Assembly (NCBI RefSeq): GCF_008831285.2
Contig: NW_022204980.1
Location: 1-10,000, forward strand
Length of the DNA stretch: 10,000 nt
Source of the DNA: Nymphaea colorata
Taxonomy: Eukaryota > Streptophyta > Magnoliopsida > Nymphaeales > Nymphaeaceae
Direction of reading: 5' to 3'
Shown here: positions 7,781-10,000 of the stretch, one piece after another
Layout: every line of letters begins with the position of its first letter
Position numbering within the stretch: position 1 is the stretch's first letter
Made by a program: the position numbers and the translations under genes
Notes under the pieces: generated by a model
Told to the model about the DNA's origin: nothing
The model's database searches: none
Seen by the model: only the letters and a program-made list of their open reading frames with translations

Positions 7781-10000
7781 CCAAAGAAGAAAGAGGCAGA
7801 GCAGAGGCGTGGTGCAACCAATCAGCCAGCTGAAAAGAAGGTACCTGGCAGAGTTTACGCGACCACGGTTGAAGAGTTGAAACCTACTGACATGATTGAA
7901 GGTACCCTTCTTGTACAATCTCATTGGGCTCATGTTTTGTTTGATTCTGGAGCATCGCATTCTTTTGTTTCTAAGAGTTTTGCTGAACTTTTAAAGTTAG
8001 AAAGAAAGAATATGCCTTATCAATTGTTAGTTGCTACACCTATGGGAAACAAAGACACATGCAGAACATATTTAGAAAATGTGAAAATAGAAATACATGA
8101 ACATTTATTACCAGCACAGTTGGTGGTAATGAATATGTTGGGGTATGACGTAATCCTAGGAATGGATTGGTTATACCATCACTACGCAACGATAGATTGC
8201 AGAAAAAAGAAGCTGAAGATTGAATTGGAGAATGGTCAAAAGATCGAATTTAGGGTAAAAACACCCCAAGATCAAAGAAAGCTAGTTGTCTTAGTGGTTA
8301 AGGCAAGAAAATACATGGAAAATGGGTGCACTGCATATTTGGTTAGCATGGATGCAATCGAGCAGAAATTAAAACCCATTAGTGAGGTGCGTACGGTGAA
8401 GGACTACGCAGACGTGTTTCCTGAAGATTTACCTGGATTACCTCCTGTACGAGAGGTGGAGTTTGGCATCGAATTGATACCAGGAACTGCACCTATTTCT
8501 AAGGCTCCATATAGAATGGCACCAGCAGAACTAGAAGAATTAAAGAAACAGATCCAAGATTTGGCCAGCAAGGCATTCATTCGTCCAAGTGTGTCACCTT
8601 GGGGAGCACCGGTCTTATTTGTAAAGAAAAAGGATGGGTCAATGCGGTTGTGTATTGACTATCGAATGTTGAATCAGGTTACAATCAAGAACAAATATCT
8701 ATTGCCTAGAATCGAAGATTTATTCGATCAATTAAAGGAAGCAAAGGTGTTTTCTAAGATAGACTTAAGGTCGGGATACCATCAATTGCGAATTAAGGAA
8801 GAAGATATTCCCAAAACAGCATTTCGCACACGTTATGGGCATTATGAGTCTCGAGTGATGCCTTTTGGACTCACAAATGACCCAGCAGCTTTTATGGATC
8901 TCATGAATCGGATATTTCACGAGTACTTAGACCGATTCGTTATAGTGTTCATTGACGATGTGCTAGTGTACTCAGAGTGTGAAGCGATGCATGCGGCACA
9001 TCTTGAGTTAGTGATGAGGATATTGAGACAAAATCAACTGTTTGCCAAATATTCCAAGTGTGAGTTTTGGCTAGACAAAGTGAATTTCTTGGGACATGTA
9101 ATCTCTAAGGAGGGAGTGGCAGTTGATCCGGCCAAAGTGGAAGCTGTACAACAATGGAATGCGCCAACTAATGTGTCAAAAATCAGAAGTTTTCTTGGCT
9201 TGGCAGGTTACTACAGGAAGTTCATCAAGGATTTTTCAAAAATTGCAACCCCAATGACTAAACTGCTACGAAAAGGAGTGAAATTTACGTGGACAGAGGA
9301 TTGTCAGAAGAGTTTTCAGATGTTGAAAGACAGTTTGACTACTGCCCCAATTCTAACACTGCCAAATGGAAGGAAAGGATTTGTGGTATATACCGATGCT
9401 TCGGGAACAGGATATGGAGCGGTGTTTATGGAAAATGACAATGTTATAGCTTATGCCTCTAGACAACTAAAACAACACGAGAAAAACTATCCAACACATG
9501 ATTTGGAATTAGGAGCTGTGGTATTTGTGCTAAAAATATGGAGACATTATCTCTATGGTGTGGAATTTGAAGTATTTTCTGACCACAAATCGCTCAAATA
9601 TTTGTTCTCGCAGAGGGAATTGAATCTAAGACAGAGAAGATGGCTGGAATATCTCAAAGATTACGACTTTGAAATAAAGTATCACCCAGGAAAGGCCAAT
9701 GTGGTAGCCGATGCACTCAGTAGAAAGACGACTGCTAAAGCTAGTGGACTATTAATGCAGACATGGAATTCGGTGGAAGACTTTGAAAAATGGCATCCAT
9801 TGCGAGATGATAATGGAAAGGTGAAGTGTGCAGGAATAATTCGAGATAGTTTCCTTGATGAAATCATTGAAAAACAAAAACAGAGCCCGGAATATGCGAA
9901 GTTGAAACTTGAGTGTCACAAGAAAGAAGAAACTCCTTATTTTGAGGATGAAGATGGATCTGTGTGGTTCAATGGTAGATTGTGGGTTCCGAATGATCCT
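7661..10000 (+). CDS. pol: Retrotransposon Pol polyprotein (zinc knuckle, protease, RT, RNase H, start of integrase), partial
   Basis: One frame is open for 780 codons, from the codon after the TGA at 7658-7660 to the right edge. Counting from 7661, it holds Gag-derived zinc knuckles (residues 8-40), an aspartic protease with FDSGA around Asp95 and [10 protein letters not shown] at 162-171, reverse transcriptase (about 280-480) with [11 protein letters not shown] (Asp368) and FIDD (430-433), RNase H (about 570-690) with Asp579, Glu616, Asp641 and Asp684, and a linker running into the integrase region. The order PR-RT-RH-IN is that of Ty3/gypsy. The frame enters from Gag without a boundary, as in elements that make one Gag-Pol protein, so 7661 is only where the open frame begins; the first in-frame ATG is at 7892. 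One oddity is Asp407, where the FGLTN-P motif normally has Ala. An open frame of this length suggests modest age, although Gag is broken. Confidence 0.93.
7682..7780 (+). other. Gag zinc-binding region (two cysteine/histidine clusters)
   Basis: The second cluster is a canonical knuckle, C-X2-C-X4-H-X4-C: Cys codons at 7739, 7748 and 7778 and His at 7763 ([14 protein letters not shown]). Upstream is [15 protein letters not shown]2-C-X3-H-X4-C, a spacing one residue short of the consensus. Such a leading CPxC cluster before the knuckle is typical of Tekay/Del-type Gag. These zinc fingers bind genomic RNA during packaging. Confidence 0.9.
7901..8200 (+). other. Retropepsin-like aspartic protease domain
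   Basis: The catalytic motif is FDSGASHSF, with Asp at 7943-7945; the second family motif [10 protein letters not shown] is at 8144-8173, followed by the ATIDC strand. This enzyme releases the mature proteins from the polyprotein. Both motifs are intact, so nothing in the domain looks inactivated. Confidence 0.92.
8498..9110 (+). other. Reverse transcriptase domain
   Basis: The domain starts after SKAPYRMAP and shows the ordered RT blocks: [42 protein letters not shown] (metal-binding Asp at 8762-8764), [21 protein letters not shown] and FIDDVLVYS (FIDD at 8948-8959). It ends with [17 protein letters not shown]. All three catalytic Asp residues are present. Two departures from the usual plant gypsy sequence are Asp at 8879-8881 in place of Ala, and SR before VMPFGL. 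Confidence 0.95.
9365..9735 (+). other. RNase H domain
   Basis: The domain removes template RNA during reverse transcription. The acidic set is visible: YTDAS (Asp at 9395-9397), DLELGAVVF (Glu at 9506-9508), [11 protein letters not shown] (Asp at 9581-9583) and VADALSRK (Asp at 9710-9712). The region between RT and RNase H ([22 protein letters not shown]) is the normal connection. All key residues are retained. Confidence 0.93.
9736..10000 (+). other. Start of integrase region, cut by window edge
   Basis: After the DALSRK end of RNase H comes a charged linker, then [16 protein letters not shown] at the right edge. This is the stretch that normally precedes the HHCC zinc-binding domain of Ty3/gypsy integrase. 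The HHCC, the DDE core and any chromodomain are not in view, so chromovirus membership rests on RT/RNase H resemblance only. Confidence 0.75.

Larger units (their letters stand above)
6641..10000 (+). mobile_element. Ty3/gypsy LTR retrotransposon, Tekay/Del-like chromovirus, 5' part
   Basis: The sequence changes sharply from satellite to TG-initial, LTR-like DNA at 6641 and leads on the same strand into Gag and Pol domains in the Ty3/gypsy order: zinc knuckle, protease, RT, RNase H, then the start of integrase. The RT and RNase H motifs and the doubled zinc-knuckle region resemble plant Tekay/Del chromoviruses from my knowledge of the family; no tree was run. The element looks internally shortened, since only about 750 bases separate the satellite from the C-terminal third of Gag, where LTR, primer site, leader and a complete Gag N-terminus would need far more. 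Integrase, any chromodomain and the 3' LTR lie to the right of the window. Confidence 0.85.

Noticed and set aside
7501-7960. Minus-strand frames opposite gag (62 and 125 codons)
   Set aside because: They are antisense to clearly recognisable Gag and zinc-knuckle sequence and have no features of their own.
9682-9867. Minus-strand frame of 61 codons
   Set aside because: Antisense shadow of the RNase H/integrase linker.

Overview
The window is nuclear DNA from a flowering plant, probably heterochromatin. Two things point there: a long AT-rich satellite array, and a Ty3/gypsy (Metaviridae-type) LTR retrotransposon whose Pol protein looks like the plant chromovirus lineage Tekay/Del. A eudicot is my guess from general sequence style only; the species cannot be told. 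No host protein gene, rRNA, tRNA or CRISPR array can be supported.

Layout. Bases 1-6640 are an uninterrupted, diverged tandem satellite. Its basic unit is about 110-116 bp, and it is organised into larger blocks that recur at about 2.04-2.2 kb and 4.4 kb, with a further long duplication at 1.38-1.42 kb. Several monomers or monomer groups are inverted. The clearest case is a 188-bp arm pair at 4550-4737 and 4811-4998, about 96% identical in inverted orientation without gaps. The array enters from beyond the left edge and stops abruptly at 6640.

Bases 6641-7388 are not satellite. They start with TG exactly at the break, look like the 5' LTR and leader of the retrotransposon, and contain a GA run, a 13-A tract and a GC-rich stretch near 7140-7360. 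From about 7389 to the right edge lies the element's coding region on the + strand. First comes the C-terminal piece of Gag, broken by a frameshift (about 7526-7560) and a TGA at 7658-7660. Then comes one frame, open for 780 codons from 7661 to 10000, covering zinc knuckles, aspartic protease, reverse transcriptase, RNase H and the start of the integrase region. Most of integrase, any chromodomain and the 3' LTR lie beyond the window.

How it fits together: the simplest reading is that a Tekay-like chromovirus inserted into a satellite monomer. The element has lost much of its leader and the Gag N-terminus, and its Gag frame is damaged, so it is probably not autonomous even though its pol frame is still open here. 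The most interesting material is the higher-order and inverted architecture of the satellite, and the sharp satellite/LTR junction. I see no evidence of a novel enzymatic or defence system.
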